64,000 nt of DNA from the NCBI RefSeq assembly GCF_000315625.1, contig NW_005434672.1:1012310-1076309 (forward strand), read 5' to 3'. This document shows, piece by piece, positions 45,515 to 57,300 of the stretch. The position numbers and the translations under genes were made by a program. The stretch comes from Guillardia theta CCMP2712. Lineage: Eukaryota; Cryptophyceae; Pyrenomonadales; Geminigeraceae. Position 1 is the stretch's first letter. Each line of letters begins with the position of its first letter. The notes below the pieces were generated by a model. The model saw only the letters and a program-made list of their open reading frames with translations, had not been told where the DNA came from and did no database searches.

Positions 45515-45764
45515 GAAAAACTCGGCTCGTTGCAGAAACGATCCCGCAACGACGACATCGTCTTGTAGTCGCCCGCTGACGCGAGCGGAGGCAACCCATG
45601 AAGGATCTCCGCTGCTGAGGGTGCGAGGAAAGTCCTGCAGCATCAACTTTGTATGTTTGTCGATACTTTCGTATGTAAAGCAAGTACAGACACACACGTT
45701 CAAGATGAAAACTATCTTTAATCAACATATCGTTACGAGGGAAAAACACAGGAGCTAGTATAGT

Positions 45765-47546
45765 TTACTTGCCGAGGCGCTGGAGGGACTCAACAGGGTT
45801 GTAGAACTTGGCATCCTTGGGGATGTCGGAGCGAAGGTTCTGCTTAACCAAGCTGCGAACAGTGTTGAAGAGAAGCTTCAAGTCCTCGACGGGGCCCCCG
45901 GAAGTGACCTTCTTGTACAAGTAGGAGTCGAAGGTAACCTTCTGGACGTACTCGCTCTCACACATCTCAACAAAAGCCTCACGGGCCGGGTTGGAGCGGT
46001 AGAAGACCTGCTGCAACACGTCGAGGACGGCGTAGGTCGGTCCGTAGAGCTGGTCATAGCGTCTCAAGTAAGTATCCTCAATCTCCTCCTGGGTGGGAAG
46101 AACAGTTCCTCCCTGTGTGAGCTTGGTGATGGCCTCAGCAGCCATGCGGCCAGACTTCGCAGCAAAGTAGATTCCCTCTCCAGAGCACTTGGTGACGTAA
46201 CCAGCAGCATCTCCAACAAGTGCAGCACGATTGAGAACACGCTTGGGTCTGTAGTGCTCAGGAATAGGGTGAGCCTCAACCTTGATAATCTTTCCTCCCT
46301 CGATCTTCTTGCCAGCGCGCTCGCGGATAGCGTTCTGGTATTGCTTGATAGCAGGTCTGTTCACAACAGTTCCAGTTCCGACACCAACGTGGTCGTACTT
46401 GGGGAACACCCAACCGTAGAAGTCAGGTGACACGTCATCGCCGACGTACATCTCAGCGAGCTCCTCATAGAAGGCCATCTGCTGATCATTGATCCTGATA
46501 CGCTCCTGGAAGGCAATGGCATAGTTGTACTCGCCAGCATCGATCGCCTTGGCAACGCGAGAGTTGGCGCCATCAGCTCCAATGATGAGATCGACATCGA
46601 GCTCCTCGGGGGTTCCGACCTTCTGTCCGTTGTAGTTGGTGTAGTGAATCTTGTAGGGCTTGGTCTCGGAGTTGCCCTCGGGAAGGTCGATACCAGTGAC
46701 AAGGCCATTGATGGGCTTGGCACCGAGCTTGATGGCGCGATCGCGGAGGAAACCATCGAGGATCTCACGCCTTCAGGTCAAGTTAGATCGAGATCCACAA
46801 CGACATCCAGTAGCACCTGGTCATGCCGATATACTCGTCGTCTCTGAGAGTCTGACCAATGGGTGCCTCTTTGCCAGTGGGGGAGATCATAAGCATCTTG
46901 CGAACCTTGCGGTCGACCACCTCTTCAGGAATCTGGAACTCCTCGATCATGCACAGAGGGATAGCTCCACCGCATGGCTTGGCATTGTCCATCTTCCTCT
47001 CGAAGATGTAGGTGTCGATGTTGGGCTCCTGAGCGAAGATCTCCGCAGCGCAAGAGCCGGAGGGACCACCACCAACAATGGCTACTCTCATCTTGCGATC
47101 GCCGTCCCACTTGTGACCCATGGTAGGGGCAATGGAAGCACGTCCACGGCGGCTGACCATGGCAGCCCTGAACCTCGGTGTCAGAGACCAGTTACTCGAT
47201 CGTGTAAGTTTGGCACTACCTTCGTGGAGCACCAATGGTAGAGGGAGAGCTCATGAAGGCATCAGTCTGAAGGATTTCGAGTCAGATTTCAGTCGGTTCA
47301 CCATTATGCGGAAGAGAATGAATTGCACATCGCATCAAATTTGTAGCAAGTGAGCCAAAAGAAAAATTGTGACACACATCACAGACGGGGTCTTGGCACG
47401 ATCCCGTCACAGAAACATGAGAGAAGGAACCCAGGAACAAGCAAGAAGGACTACAACAAGTAGATTCGAACAAGGTTGGGCAAGGATCACGACGTCACCT
47501 GAGCAGCAAAGCCAAGAGCAAAGGCAAGGGCGGTAGCTCTCAGCAT
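45765..47546 (-). CDS. chlP: Geranylgeranyl diphosphate/chlorophyll reductase, plastid-targeted
   Basis: ChlP reduces the geranylgeranyl chain to phytyl with NADPH for chlorophyll, tocopherol and phylloquinone synthesis in the plastid. Four exons (complement) join in phase: 47499-47546, 47220-47266, 46817-47173 and 45765-46770, giving 485 aa. The FAD-binding motif is RVAIVGGGPSGSCAAEIFA, followed by NAKPCGGAIPLCMIEEF, LIIGADGANSRVAKAID and ALVGDAAGYVTKCSGEGIYFA. The N-terminus is MLRATALAFALGFAAQ, then TDAFMSSPS: a signal peptide with Phe at the presumed cleavage point and a basic Ser/Arg-rich transit peptide. That bipartite leader indicates import into a secondary plastid. Exon 1 codes almost only for the signal peptide. 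Confidence is high. Confidence 0.95.
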
Positions 47547-48368
47547 GGCTGTGCGTCCTCGTCAGAGCAGCCGGCCCCCCGGACGCGTTTTCTAACAACC
47601 CAACCCCGACCCTACCCCACCCTGATACCCATCACTACCCACCCTTTGGGTATGATCTCAAACCAAGATCCAAGACCACCCTGGAATGCCTACCCCTACC
47701 CCCATACCTAGCATGTCGCATGCAACCACCCTAATGGAGATATCACCCCATCATCCTAAAGCTTACAGCGGCACCCCTGTAGCCCCCACCCCCCCCCTTG
47801 TGTGTATGTTGAAGGTGCTATGGGTAATACCGGTGCTACCTACCTACTAGACATGAGCAGCATTTTCACCCTACCCCAACGTTGAAACGGTACTACCCGA
47901 CCCCTACCCGCGCAAACGGTTCTTTATGAAAATGACCCTTACCCGGTCGATACCTGAGAAAAAGACCGGTACTCAGCGAGCTCGGTGACTTTATGAGTAA
48001 ACTTTTGAACCGCAAGAATACACACCTAACCCCACCCCCAGGACTTTCTTGTAGTACCCTACGACCTATACCGGAATGTATACCCCACCTATTGAGTCCC
48101 ACCCAACTGCAACCCACCCTACAAAAGGTCCACCCATGTCTTACAAAGGGGGGTAGTTCTACCACCTCTGACACTTGTGACGCCTGCTAGTACTTTGGCA
48201 TGGAGCTGCACGGAATTGCAAGTTTGTGGACGATAGCGGGGTGGGGAGGAATGCCGCCTCACCTCAGTGTAAGGAATAGAAACAAAATTGGGCAGAAATT
48301 CTGATATTCGATTTCCTTGAAAAATCGTTTAGACCATTCTGTGGGCAGCAAACAGCGCCGAAAATAAC
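47547..48368. repeat. C-rich, G-poor degenerate tract upstream of ChlP
   Basis: From about 47590 to 48180 the plus strand is rich in ACCCCTACC, CCACCC and TACCCACC words with little G, like the tracts at 3.6 and 23.2 kb. It starts about 45 bp upstream of the ChlP ATG. No gene is supported inside it. Confidence 0.65.
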
Positions 48369-48644
48369 ATGTTCGGGGTGCTGCTGGAGATGTACGGGCA
48401 TGGCCTATCGGGATCGACCATGCATGCAGTGAACGCGGACATCCTTGACCTTTGCTACTCATCCTCGAAGACAGAAGCAGGAGCAGCAGCGTGCATAGCC
48501 AAGGGGCATGGGCTCAAAACCTATCAAGAAAAAAAGCAGTTCTTGCAAGGGCTGTCTGAAGGCCTGAAGAAGTGTCCTTACGTCACATGCATGATTTCTA
48601 CTCCTGGAGATCCTGCTGTCAGCCCTGGTATCTCGACTGTATGA
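48369..48644 (+). CDS. Possible small protein of unknown function
   Basis: A 91-aa ORF starting MFGVLLEMYGHGLSG with several cysteines (LCYSSS, AAACIAKGHG, LKKCPYVTC). A splice acceptor-like sequence (CTGTGGGCAG) lies just upstream, so it could be the last exon of a larger gene. No domain is recognised and no partner exon was found. It may be spurious. Confidence 0.3.
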   Translation: MFGVLLEMYGHGLSGSTMHAVNADILDLCYSSSKTEAGAAACIAKGHGLKTYQEKKQFLQGLSEGLKKCPYVTCMISTPGDPAVSPGISTV

Positions 48645-49374
48645 GACAAGACATCATCTTGCACATCTTCAGTCTCTTTGCCTTGCTCGCCACCCCAGCT
48701 CGCAGGATGGCCTGCTGCCATCAAACTGATCGTTGTACTATGGAGATTGTTGTTGATAATCAACATGTTTTTCTGTGTTAAAGTATCCAGATATACTTAA
48801 TTGCTCTATCACATTTGCATGAGCAATGTGAGCTCGTTTTTTTGGTTATGCTCTGTGAATAAAACGACAGTGAGAAAGGCAACATGAAACAGTTGGTAGT
48901 CCGACGCTGCTGATTTGATAGATCCTATAATGCAACGGAAATAAGTAAATCAATCATGAAACACCTGATTGTTCTGCGACATCGAAAATTGGAGTTCTGG
49001 TCAAAAGGAGGGTTCTTTGTTGAACGAGTGATGCATTTCAGCAGGATACCTTGCGGCCAACCACAATTTGTCATCCAAGAAGGTCATGACTTGAGATGGC
49101 TTTAAGTTTGAGTGTTTCATGGTGGGTTTGCTAACTGCTGGTGCGTAATCACAGTAGCGAATGCCGCCCGGTATCATCCGATCATCACTACGGCACTCAG
49201 AGGCCTCAGTCTTCACTCAAAAGTTGTGTTGATAGTAACCAGTCCGATCAACGAGTCAGCCGTCAATCAGAACTTCGGCGAGGACAATCAGGAGAGTCGA
49301 GGAGGCTTGACCCTGACACTGTCGCACAGGCCATACGGCGAGAAGAGAAAAGACAGCGAGAACCAACGTCCCTA
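48645..49374. other. Intergenic region, nothing recognised
   Basis: AT-balanced sequence with short ORFs only. No repeat or RNA gene is evident. Confidence 0.4.
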
Positions 49375-49725
49375 GGGCGGCTAGGCCCAGTATGGTGACC
49401 CTCCGCCGGATCACTGATGCCGAAGGCTGCGGCCCCCAACTTGAACTTCGGAACTTAACAGCAGTGAGACTAGCCTACGGTAGTTCCAGTGCTGCCAAGG
49501 ACTCTCATCGCCTTTGACTCACGGTCCCGGGGCCGAGAGGCCCGACGGACTCGGCGGTGGGACTCAGCCGGGGCCGAGCCGACTCACTCCTGCCGCCTAC
49601 CTGGTGCGGCGGACCCGGGCCGGCCCGATCGGCGGGACTCATGATCCCGGAGTCCCGCGTCCGGGGCACAGCACCGCCCGGGCCCGGCGGCCCGCCGGCG
49701 CCGGGTCGGACTCGGCCCGGAAATT
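49375..49725. other. GC-rich palindromic-word island C
   Basis: GC-rich sequence of CCGG, GGCCC and GACTCGG words resembling islands A, B and D. It ends about 55 bp before the start codon at 49780, so it forms the immediate upstream region of a plastid-targeted gene. Confidence 0.65.
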
Positions 49726-49779
49726 TAACCGTGATTTGTCCACTTCCCCGCTCATACCTTCCTTTATAAGTGTGAAGGA

Positions 49780-50603
49780 ATGCACGGTCGGTGGGTACTG
49801 GTCGCGAGCTTGCTGGGGGTCTCTCAAGCCTTCATGGCGTCACCACTGGTGGAGACAGTCAAGCCAAGAAGGTCGTCCTGCTTCCTCCAGCCCCATGCCC
49901 CTGCTCTGAGAGGTGCTCCGAGGAGAAGCAGCCGCACTATGATGGTGAGCACACATGCTTTCGAGATTTGAAAGCTGACTGTCTCTGTCTGATGCAGGCA
50001 CAGGCCGATGCAACTGAAAGCCAAACCTACAAGTTCATTCGAAACTCGGCAGCACGAACCGCTTTCATCCTTAACAACTGGAAGGCTTACGCTGAGAACT
50101 CGAGGGCTCTTGGTTGGACATCGTCGTCGACAGAAGCTATGATTAAACTGCAGAGAGAAAGTGCGACAGCTGACGTTATGAAAGCTATGGTTCCGATGAT
50201 CATGCAGAAAGCAGCTGCAGATAAGGCTGCCGAAGAGAATGGATCGATGCCTGCCAGCATCCCGCAAAACATCGCCAAGTTGAACGTCATCGCTGCCGTG
50301 AGCGTGGGGGCAGGTTCTTCGGCAGCCGTCTACACCAAGGGAGAGGGTTTCTACACCGTCGAGTACATCGTGGCAAACACGCAGATGACAGGACAGTTCG
50401 AGTCGCAGGTTGCACTGCTCAACGAGGTAGCGCGAGAGGCGAAGGAGGAGGGGGTGAAAGAGATCAGGTTGGCCTGCAATTCACTTCCTCCATCCTCAGG
50501 GAGCCTCACGTCCTTAGATTGCCTATACGGCTCTCTCGATACTTTTGGCTTCAAAGAGTCTGAGGCTGGAGTCCCATGGTATGTGAGACGTGTGAGCGAA
50601 TGA
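49780..50603 (+). CDS. Plastid-targeted protein of unknown function
   Basis: Two exons join in phase: 49780-49944 and 49998-50603, giving 256 aa. The leader MHGRWVLVASLLGVSQA is a signal peptide. It is followed by FMASP, matching the Phe-at-cleavage motif of plastid proteins in secondary red algae, and a basic Ser/Arg transit region (RRSSCFLQP, RGAPRRSSRTMM). The mature part has helices with FIRNSAARTAFILNNW and QRESATADVMKAMVPMIMQKAA, then a beta-rich part (NVIAAVSVGAGSSAAVYTKG). The end (LDTFGFKESEAGVPWYVRRV) recalls the C-terminus of GNAT acetyltransferases, but no acetyl-CoA motif was identified. It could be a lineage-specific plastid enzyme. The targeting call is firm and the function is not known. 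Confidence 0.72.
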
Positions 50604-50704
50604 GAGCGCGACTTTGAGAATGCTTGCAAATCATACATTATTGACAAGGGGCAGAATGAGATCAAGTTTGTGTGAGAAAGAATAAACAAAGATCACTGAG
50701 ATCG

Positions 50705-53700
50705 TTATCGGCGCGTATACTTGTCCTTGCCTTTGGGCAACTTCCCGGTGGACTGCATTGGGCAATCACGAGAGAAGTGCCCTGATTCACCACATTTGAA
50801 ACAAGCATTGCCATTCCCTGCTCCTCCCATCCCTCCTGTATTTCTTGGACAATCTTTTGCCATATGCCCTACCTCTCCGCACTTGAAGCAGGCCATTCCA
50901 CTGCCTCCGCCTCCTGCTCCTGAGTTCATGCCAGGAGGCATGCCACCACGATCAGGTCGAGGCTGAGCCTCATCAACCCACTGAAAGAAATTGCATTTGT
51001 CGTCTCCTTCACGAGCACACTTGTAGAATTGACGACCGGAATTTCTATAGTTGAACAAGAAACATCAGGAACAGCAAAGTAACACAATCACAGAGTTACG
51101 CTTGGGTTCGCGATGTAAGCATCAGACAGGGTTCTTGGTGCCCCGAACAAAGCACGTTTGGATCAACATTTTGCTGCCGTGGAGGACCTAAGCACGGAAA
51201 AATCAAAATTACGACCGGTAGCAACTGAGCTATTGCCTGAATTTTGCTGATTATGTGTGGGAGGCATTGGATTCGGACTTGGACGTGTCATGACTGTTCC
51301 GAGGTTCGGCCGACTTGTCACACTCAGAAACTTGTCAAAGGCTGCAACGTCTGCTTTCGTCCCTTTCCCTAGATTCCGAGATGAATTTGCTGGTTCACCG
51401 CCACCTTTTGAAGTATTTAAAGGTCCATTCGGATCAGGCCAAGAATTTACCATTTAATCTTGCGCTTCCAAAAGGTATTGCGCCTAGAGATCTTTGCGAA
51501 AACTGCCAGATAATCTCAGAAAAACGCAAAAGAACGAGGATTGCAATATATATACTTCACTATCAAAGGTAGATTGACTATATTCAATCGAGGATGCCGG
51601 TGGCAGGTTTCGATGAATCGCAACAGATGGAGGACCTTGCTGCATGAAAATTTGGCCTGCATTTCTATTGCTCGAAACCAACAGCTCTCGAACAATAGGA
51701 TCGCAGCCTCCAACGCAGCCAATATGCTGCAAAGAAATTTGGTATTGACTTTCAGAGAATTCATTGAATACCGTTAATGGAACTTCAGGAGGCACTGAAC
51801 CACGTTTGAATTTGAACTCAAGAAGTCTACATCATACTTTAAGCAACAACATGGTGAAAGATGTGTTTACCTCAAAGGAGAACCGCCTTGACAAACTGAG
51901 CAAAAATTTTGAGTTGGCAAAATACTTGCATCGTTTCCCCCAGGTAGCCAAATCGAAGCTTTGCAAGTTGGATAGCCCTGCATTCAAGACATCAGTGTAA
52001 AAGCCCAACAAGCTTTCAAGCAAGCAACAGAGAAGGACACAGAGAGACAGAGAGACAGAGAGAGCACATATACCTCACAACCCAGATAGTATGATATCTT
52101 GCTTTTCTTCAACAACAATTGCTTATTTGCGCACATAAAACATGGTCTGATTGGGACATTGAGCCCAGGTCTTGAAGTTGCAAGGGAACAACGAGCATCT
52201 GAGCATTCGAAGCATCTGTGCGAACAGATTAAATCGCAGAGAAAAGCAGTTGAATGTTTGAAAACTTACCTAAAGCCCGATGCAAAAGTAACGCCGTCCC
52301 GCATCTGCTCTAACGGAGGCCTCTTGTTGCAATGAGGACAGATTTTGTAAGATTTTCCATTATTCGTAATTTCAACCACTTGAAAATTGCAAATTGGACA
52401 AGTTTTGTCATATCCACTGACAGAGCCTTTTGGCATTGTAAACGGCTCAGAGCAACTTCTGCAAACTAATGCTCGTGTTTCTCCATTTCTTTGCTTCTTC
52501 AAGTCCATGAGACCCGAACAAACTCCACACTGCGAAACGTTCCTCTGCAGAGTTTGCGACCATGATGAAGCATTCAATGGCTGAAAAAACACGGACATTT
52601 CCTGTGCCATCTGGGTTTGACCAGCGATACATCTTTGAAAAATTGGTTTCATGATTTCCATCCACTCTTCAATCACTACCCTCGCGGAAGTTTGACCGCT
52701 AGCAATCTTGGTCATGTCTTGCTCCATTCTTGCTCGAAAATGCGGCCTAGCAAGCTCAAGACCAATCGCCTCATAGCTAGTCACTAGCGATTTACCCAAC
52801 GACGTGGGGCTAAATTGTTGTGAGTCGCTTTTGATTGCATAATCCCTTTGCTGTACCTTGGTGATGTGTTCTGCGATCGTCGCATCAGTTCCAATTCCAT
52901 GACTGTCCATCAGTGAAATCAAATCAGCTTCAGAGAGAAGTGGAGGTGCTTGTGTTCTTCCTTCAGTCATTGCAAGCTCAGTAGGCTCAAATTGTTCCCC
53001 TTCTGTAAAAATCGGAATATCTTTATCTGACCACCTTTCATAAGGATAAACTTTAAGCCAATTCAATTCCTTAATCATGAGACCTTTCGAAACGAACTGC
53101 TCGACACCAATTGATATCTCGACAGTAGTTTCTGCACCTATGGCATTTTTAGAGCAACAGGCCAAGAAATGTCTTACGACCAATTCGTAAAGTTGTGCCT
53201 GCTTTCCGCTCAAAGAATTTGTGAACTGTGTTGGATGTATGGGAGGATGCGCCTGATCATCGTTCTGACCAGCACGGGGCCATTGAAACGACCCTGCCAG
53301 AAGCTCATTCGCATAATTCCCCCAATGTCCACTTTCGCATTGCTTCGAGATTAATTCCTGCAGGTTGGTCCCCTCTTTGAATTTCTCAGTCTCCGTACGA
53401 GGATAGCTGATGAACCCTTTATTGTACAGCTCTTCTGCAATTTGCATGGTCTCCTCGGAACTCATGCGGAGTTTGCGGGAAGCGATTGTTTGAAGATTGA
53501 CAGTTGATAAAGGAAGAGGGCGCCATCGTTCTTTCAACCTCTCGTGAACGCTGTTCACTGTGGCGATGGGATCTTCCATCAACATTTCATAAATCAGCGT
53601 GCATGCCACGCGATCAAAAAGACGACCTCTGCGCCAGTCGAAGTGAGCAGTCTTACCATCACGTGACAGGTTGCAACGGAATGACCAAAAGTCCTCGGGC

Positions 53701-54445
53701 ACAAATCGTTCTATCTTCCAAGCCCTGTCCACAATGAAGCCCAACGTTGCAAATTGACATGGTCCCCAACTTAACAGCTTATCACTGAGTTGTTCGAATC
53801 GTTTTCCCAACACCATCGTTTGAAACCTCGTAAAAGCTGCCCCCAATCGCAAATCAATTTCAGATCTCGCTTCCACAGCTTCAGACAGACTTTGATTGGG
53901 CAGGGTCAATGTCCGCATCGCTCGATGTATATCTCTGGGGATAAGAGCAGAGAAATGGGCTCTTCGCACACGGATCCGAGGGTTTGCTTTCTGACAAATC
54001 TCAATCACTTCGTACGAAATGTTTTCACCCTCTCGATCACAATCGAGAAAGCAAACCAGCTGACCGCACCTGCCTCACTGGTAAGATTGGGCCTCCAAGA
54101 TTAATAGATTCACCTCCTCCCTTCTTCCAGCAGGTTTCTTTCCAGCCCCTTCTTGTCTTGCGGGATCATTTTGATGACTTGAATAGAAGGATCCAGTAGT
54201 TGGATCGGCTCGCATGTATGCCATTTTCTGTGAGATTCATCGAAATCTCGCTCCATAAGGTGGCCAGTCACACTGGTGACCACGAGCGTGCAGGGCCTGC
54301 CATCGAGCTCGTAGGAGAACTCAAACTTTCGGTTGTACTGCGAGTGAGTGTTGAAGGCCTGCGCATGTCCCTGCGACAGGATGGCAGCAAGCTCCTTGGC
54401 GACCGAAGGCTTCTCAGCTACGCATAGCACACGGTCCGCGGACAT
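50705..54445 (-). CDS. TOP3A: DNA topoisomerase III alpha with plant-like zinc-finger tail
   Basis: TOP3A is a type IA topoisomerase that dissolves double Holliday junctions with a RecQ helicase. Exon 1 (54114-54445) has the Toprim start MSADRVLCVAEKPSVAKEL. Exon 2 (52270-54069) begins CGQLVCFLDCDREGENISYEV with the DxDxE metal site and contains the active-site tyrosine in GFISYPRTETEKF, plus a four-cysteine finger (CGVCSGL...CRSC and CPIC...CPHC). Exon 3 (52074-52215) adds CFECSDARC...CFMC. Later small exons include GYPTCKASIWLPG and a Ser/Pro-rich linker (51163-51453). The last exon (50705-51058) has a GRF zinc finger (RNSGRQFYKCAREGDDKCNFFQW) and two CCHC knuckles (CFKCGEVGHMAKDC, CFKCGESGHFSRDC). 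GRF and CCHC fingers at the end occur in plant TOP3A. Exon borders between 51100 and 52070 are only partly resolved. Confidence 0.9.
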
Positions 54446-54877
54446 TCAATGCTCGAGCCTGCAGCAACCCTGTGAAGATATGGAAAGAAATCTTAGAGCA
54501 TGAGCTATGGCGCGAGACAGTTGAAGAAGCGAGGCTGTGTCGATGCGCAGTGCTTCAAGCCGCCGCTACATGTCGCCTGCGTGACCAAGTTTGTGGCAAC
54601 ATTCCCGCCATTATCGCCACTGGGGCGGACTGGGTATTGGCCCGGGCGAATCTTCGTGTCACGGCGACAGCGGCCTCGGAGACCGGGCGGCCCGGGGAGT
54701 CCGAGGGAGGCAGTCACTGAGCCTGCCGGTCTTGACTCTGACTAGCCTGTATGACCGACTCTAGCCTCATGCCGCGGCTACACGTCGAAAATTCGTTTTT
54801 TCGAATACGGTGTTTTTAAAATGAAAAGATGATACTGTTCGAGTACAGTACTGAATTTTCCCGCGCAAATCTCCTCT
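54446..54877. other. Intergenic region between TOP3A and the transposase
   Basis: Contains a moderately GC-rich patch (about 54620-54780) and an AT-rich segment (about 54785-54870) before the transposase start. It may include the left end of the transposon, but no terminal inverted repeat was recognised. Confidence 0.4.
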
Positions 54878-56208
54878 ATGGCGAGTGAACCTGCTTCAGC
54901 GATGATTGAGACTGTTTCTGACGAGCACAGACGAATGCACGTCAGAAACTTCATGAAACTTGCTGACTTGTACGTCACATACAGTCGAGATATTGGAAAC
55001 GCTATGACACAACTACGTTATAGACTGCAAGGAGATTATTTCAGAAGGTATTATCGAGTTTCTTGGAATACCTTTCAAGTTATCTTAACGAGAATATCTC
55101 CCATGATTGACAAGGCAGATGTTTTTGCCAGTCGTGGATGCATAACCAGCGAGATCAGACTTGCATGTGTTCTGCGATGGTTGGCAGGAGGATCACATCT
55201 GGATATAACATCGGTTCATGGTATCAGCTCTACTGCATTCTGGGATGCTGTTGACTTGATCCTTGACTCCATCAACACGGGTTTTGATATAAGTTTTCCA
55301 TTCAATGACGATCTGGAAATGCAGAAAATTGCACATGGATTTGCCAACTTGCATGCATCACCACTATTCCATCACTGTGTAGGTGCTGTAGATGGGATGC
55401 TGTTACAGATACAATCTCCCGCCAGCTCTGATACGCAGACACCATCCCGTTTTTGGTGCAGGAAAGGCTTTTACGCTTTGAATGTACAGGGAGTTTGTGA
55501 TTCTACTATGCGGTTTGTGTATGTGGGAATCAATGCACCAGGTAGTGTACATGACTGTGCGGCATGGGCTCTGGGATCTGTTTCGCAATCCATTGCCAAT
55601 GGTCTTCTCCCAGAACCATATTACATACTTCGCGATGCGGGCTACAAAGGTTGCGAGAGAGTCTTGACTCCTTTCGCTCAAGGAACACATTCAGCACACC
55701 TTAATGCTGATCAAATTCGGTTCAATTACTTGCATAGTAGTGCCAGGATAAAGATTGAAAGTGCATGGGGGTTGTTGGTTAACAGGTGGGAAATCTTGAC
55801 AAAACTTGTTATTCATGAATTGCTGATATTGATGAACCACTTAGGTTCGGTATTATGTGGCGACCGTTGAAATGCTCCATCCAGAGAGATGCAATCATTG
55901 TGATGGTATGTGCGAAGCTGCATAATCTTTGTCTTCAACACAATTCCAAAGGCAACTACCTAGGTTTGGAAGAGGGTCCCGAGAGTGACCTTGATGAATC
56001 TGCACATCGGATTCTCAACTCCATGAGACCCGAGATGGTCGTTCCAGACAATGCTAGCTATCCTACCATCCAGAGCATTGCACTTGAGCAGTCTCAACAG
56101 CAGGAACACCACCCTCCGATTACATGTCAGTGGCAAGCTGACATCGACCAATGCCTTTCGATGAAGGAAATCAGACAAGTTTTACTGACCAACGTTAATG
56201 CAGTGTAA
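54878..56208 (+). CDS. PIF/Harbinger-type (HARBI1-like) DDE transposase
   Basis: Harbinger transposases cut and paste DNA with an RNase H-like DDE nuclease. Two exons join in phase: 54878-55785 and 55845-56208, separated by a 59-bp GT-AG intron, giving 423 aa. Without splicing the frame ends at 55870. Motifs follow the DDE_Tnp_4 pattern: first Asp in HHCVGAVDGMLLQI, then FWCRKGFYALNVQGVCD, second Asp in INAPGSVHDCAAW, LRDAGYKG, and Glu in RIKIESAWGLLVN. The spliced junction gives NRFGIMWRPLKCSI and the helix AIIVMVCAKLHNLCLQH, typical of the family. All three acidic residues are present and no internal stop is seen, so it is either recently active or domesticated. The stop is 8 bp from the stop of the convergent RWP-RK gene. 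Confidence 0.88.
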
Positions 56209-56215
56209 TGGCCAA

Positions 56216-57282
56216 TCAGACATCGTTCAGAAGCCTTACACTGTCTGGAATGCCATCCGATGGTAGCATAGTTCCAAGTACATCCTGGATTACTCGAGCG
56301 AAACGTCCGCAAACTTGCAGTGGCTTGTGCAATTCAGTTGTTACAGCCTGTACTTGATCAGATGATGTAGACATGGATGTGGCAGTAGCGTTGGACAACA
56401 AACAAGATTGGTCCGATCGAGGCTCCGTCCGCTCAGATTCAGAGTCGGGGCCCGGGGTTCCCGCGGCGGAACAAACACTGTGCAATCTCTTGATTAAAAT
56501 ACAAACATGACGTGAAACTTGACTGATTGAAATGAAGTCAAGAAACTTTGCGACACACGGTGAGGCCCACGGATAACGATAGCCCGGCCTCTTAGGTGCT
56601 AAAGGCCCCTCCTCCTTCAACACCTCTTCCTCCTGCTTCGACGCTTCTTCCCCCTCCTGCTTTGACGCTTCTTGTCCCTCCTGCTTCGACGCTTCTTCCC
56701 CCTCCTGCTTCGGTCCCTCCTCCTCCGATCTCGACCCCTCCTGACCAACGGTGCCTTCTCGCTTGCGATCGCGCTTCCTCTGTGAAGCGCGAGCCGCTGG
56801 TCGGATGTGAGACTCGCGGGCGTAGGGCCATCGTGCGATCCCGAGCCGCCTGCATGCTCCTTTGAAGGCTGTCAGCGATAAGCCCTGCAGACACAACACG
56901 TCACGGCTGAGTCAGTTAATGAAAAACTGCTGCTGTAATGGTTCATCCACTCCCTTGTAGCAATAGTACCATTGTATGCGGGATTGTTTGATGCTGTTCC
57001 ATTGTAATATACCCATATTGTCCTTGTAGTAGAATATCCAGCGTTGTAATTCTCAATCAATATACTCACAAACGACTTGACGGGCATCACGGTACCAGGG
57101 AGGCAGCTGCCCTGGTCTGCGGGAGGTGGAAGAGAGCCTTCATCGTTGCGAGCCGGAGGTTGACGCCAGGTCTTCCTTTGTCGGCCACGAAAGATTGCTG
57201 GAAGGCTTTTCGCCTTGGGTAGACGCGGACGGAGGTGTTCATTGGGACGGCGATCGAGGAAGGGATGACGAACGGGGTGCAT
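56216..57282 (-). CDS. RWP-RK domain protein
   Basis: Two exons join in phase on the minus strand: 57070-57282 and 56216-56884, with a 185-bp intron (GTGAGTATA donor, TAACTGAC branch-like, CTGCAG acceptor), giving 293 aa. At the junction lies an RWP-RK helix (GLSLTAFKGACRRLGIARWPYARES), close to the family consensus of a helix ending in GI-RWP, though RK is replaced by an A-R-E run. Only the C-terminal half of the usual domain is evident. A lysine/glutamate tail follows with about ten-residue repeats (EEASKQEG units), then a C-terminal part with a leucine-rich helix. RWP-RK proteins are DNA-binding regulators in plants and protists. The stop is 8 bp from the transposase stop. Confidence 0.65.
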
Positions 57283-57300
57283 TGCTATCAACGGAAGATG

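Larger units (their letters stand above)
54780..57300. mobile_element. Candidate Harbinger-type element: transposase plus convergent RWP-RK gene
   Basis: The transposase (plus) and an RWP-RK DNA-binding protein (minus) face each other with 8 bp between their stops. Harbinger elements usually encode the transposase together with a Myb/SANT-like DNA-binding protein, and the RWP-RK protein could take that place. Element ends, terminal inverted repeats and the expected 3-bp target duplication were not identified, so the span is a working estimate. Confidence 0.4.

Noticed and set aside
50705-51058. Independent CCHC zinc-finger gene
   Set aside because: GRF plus CCHC fingers directly downstream of TOP3A on the same strand fit the plant-like TOP3A tail better.
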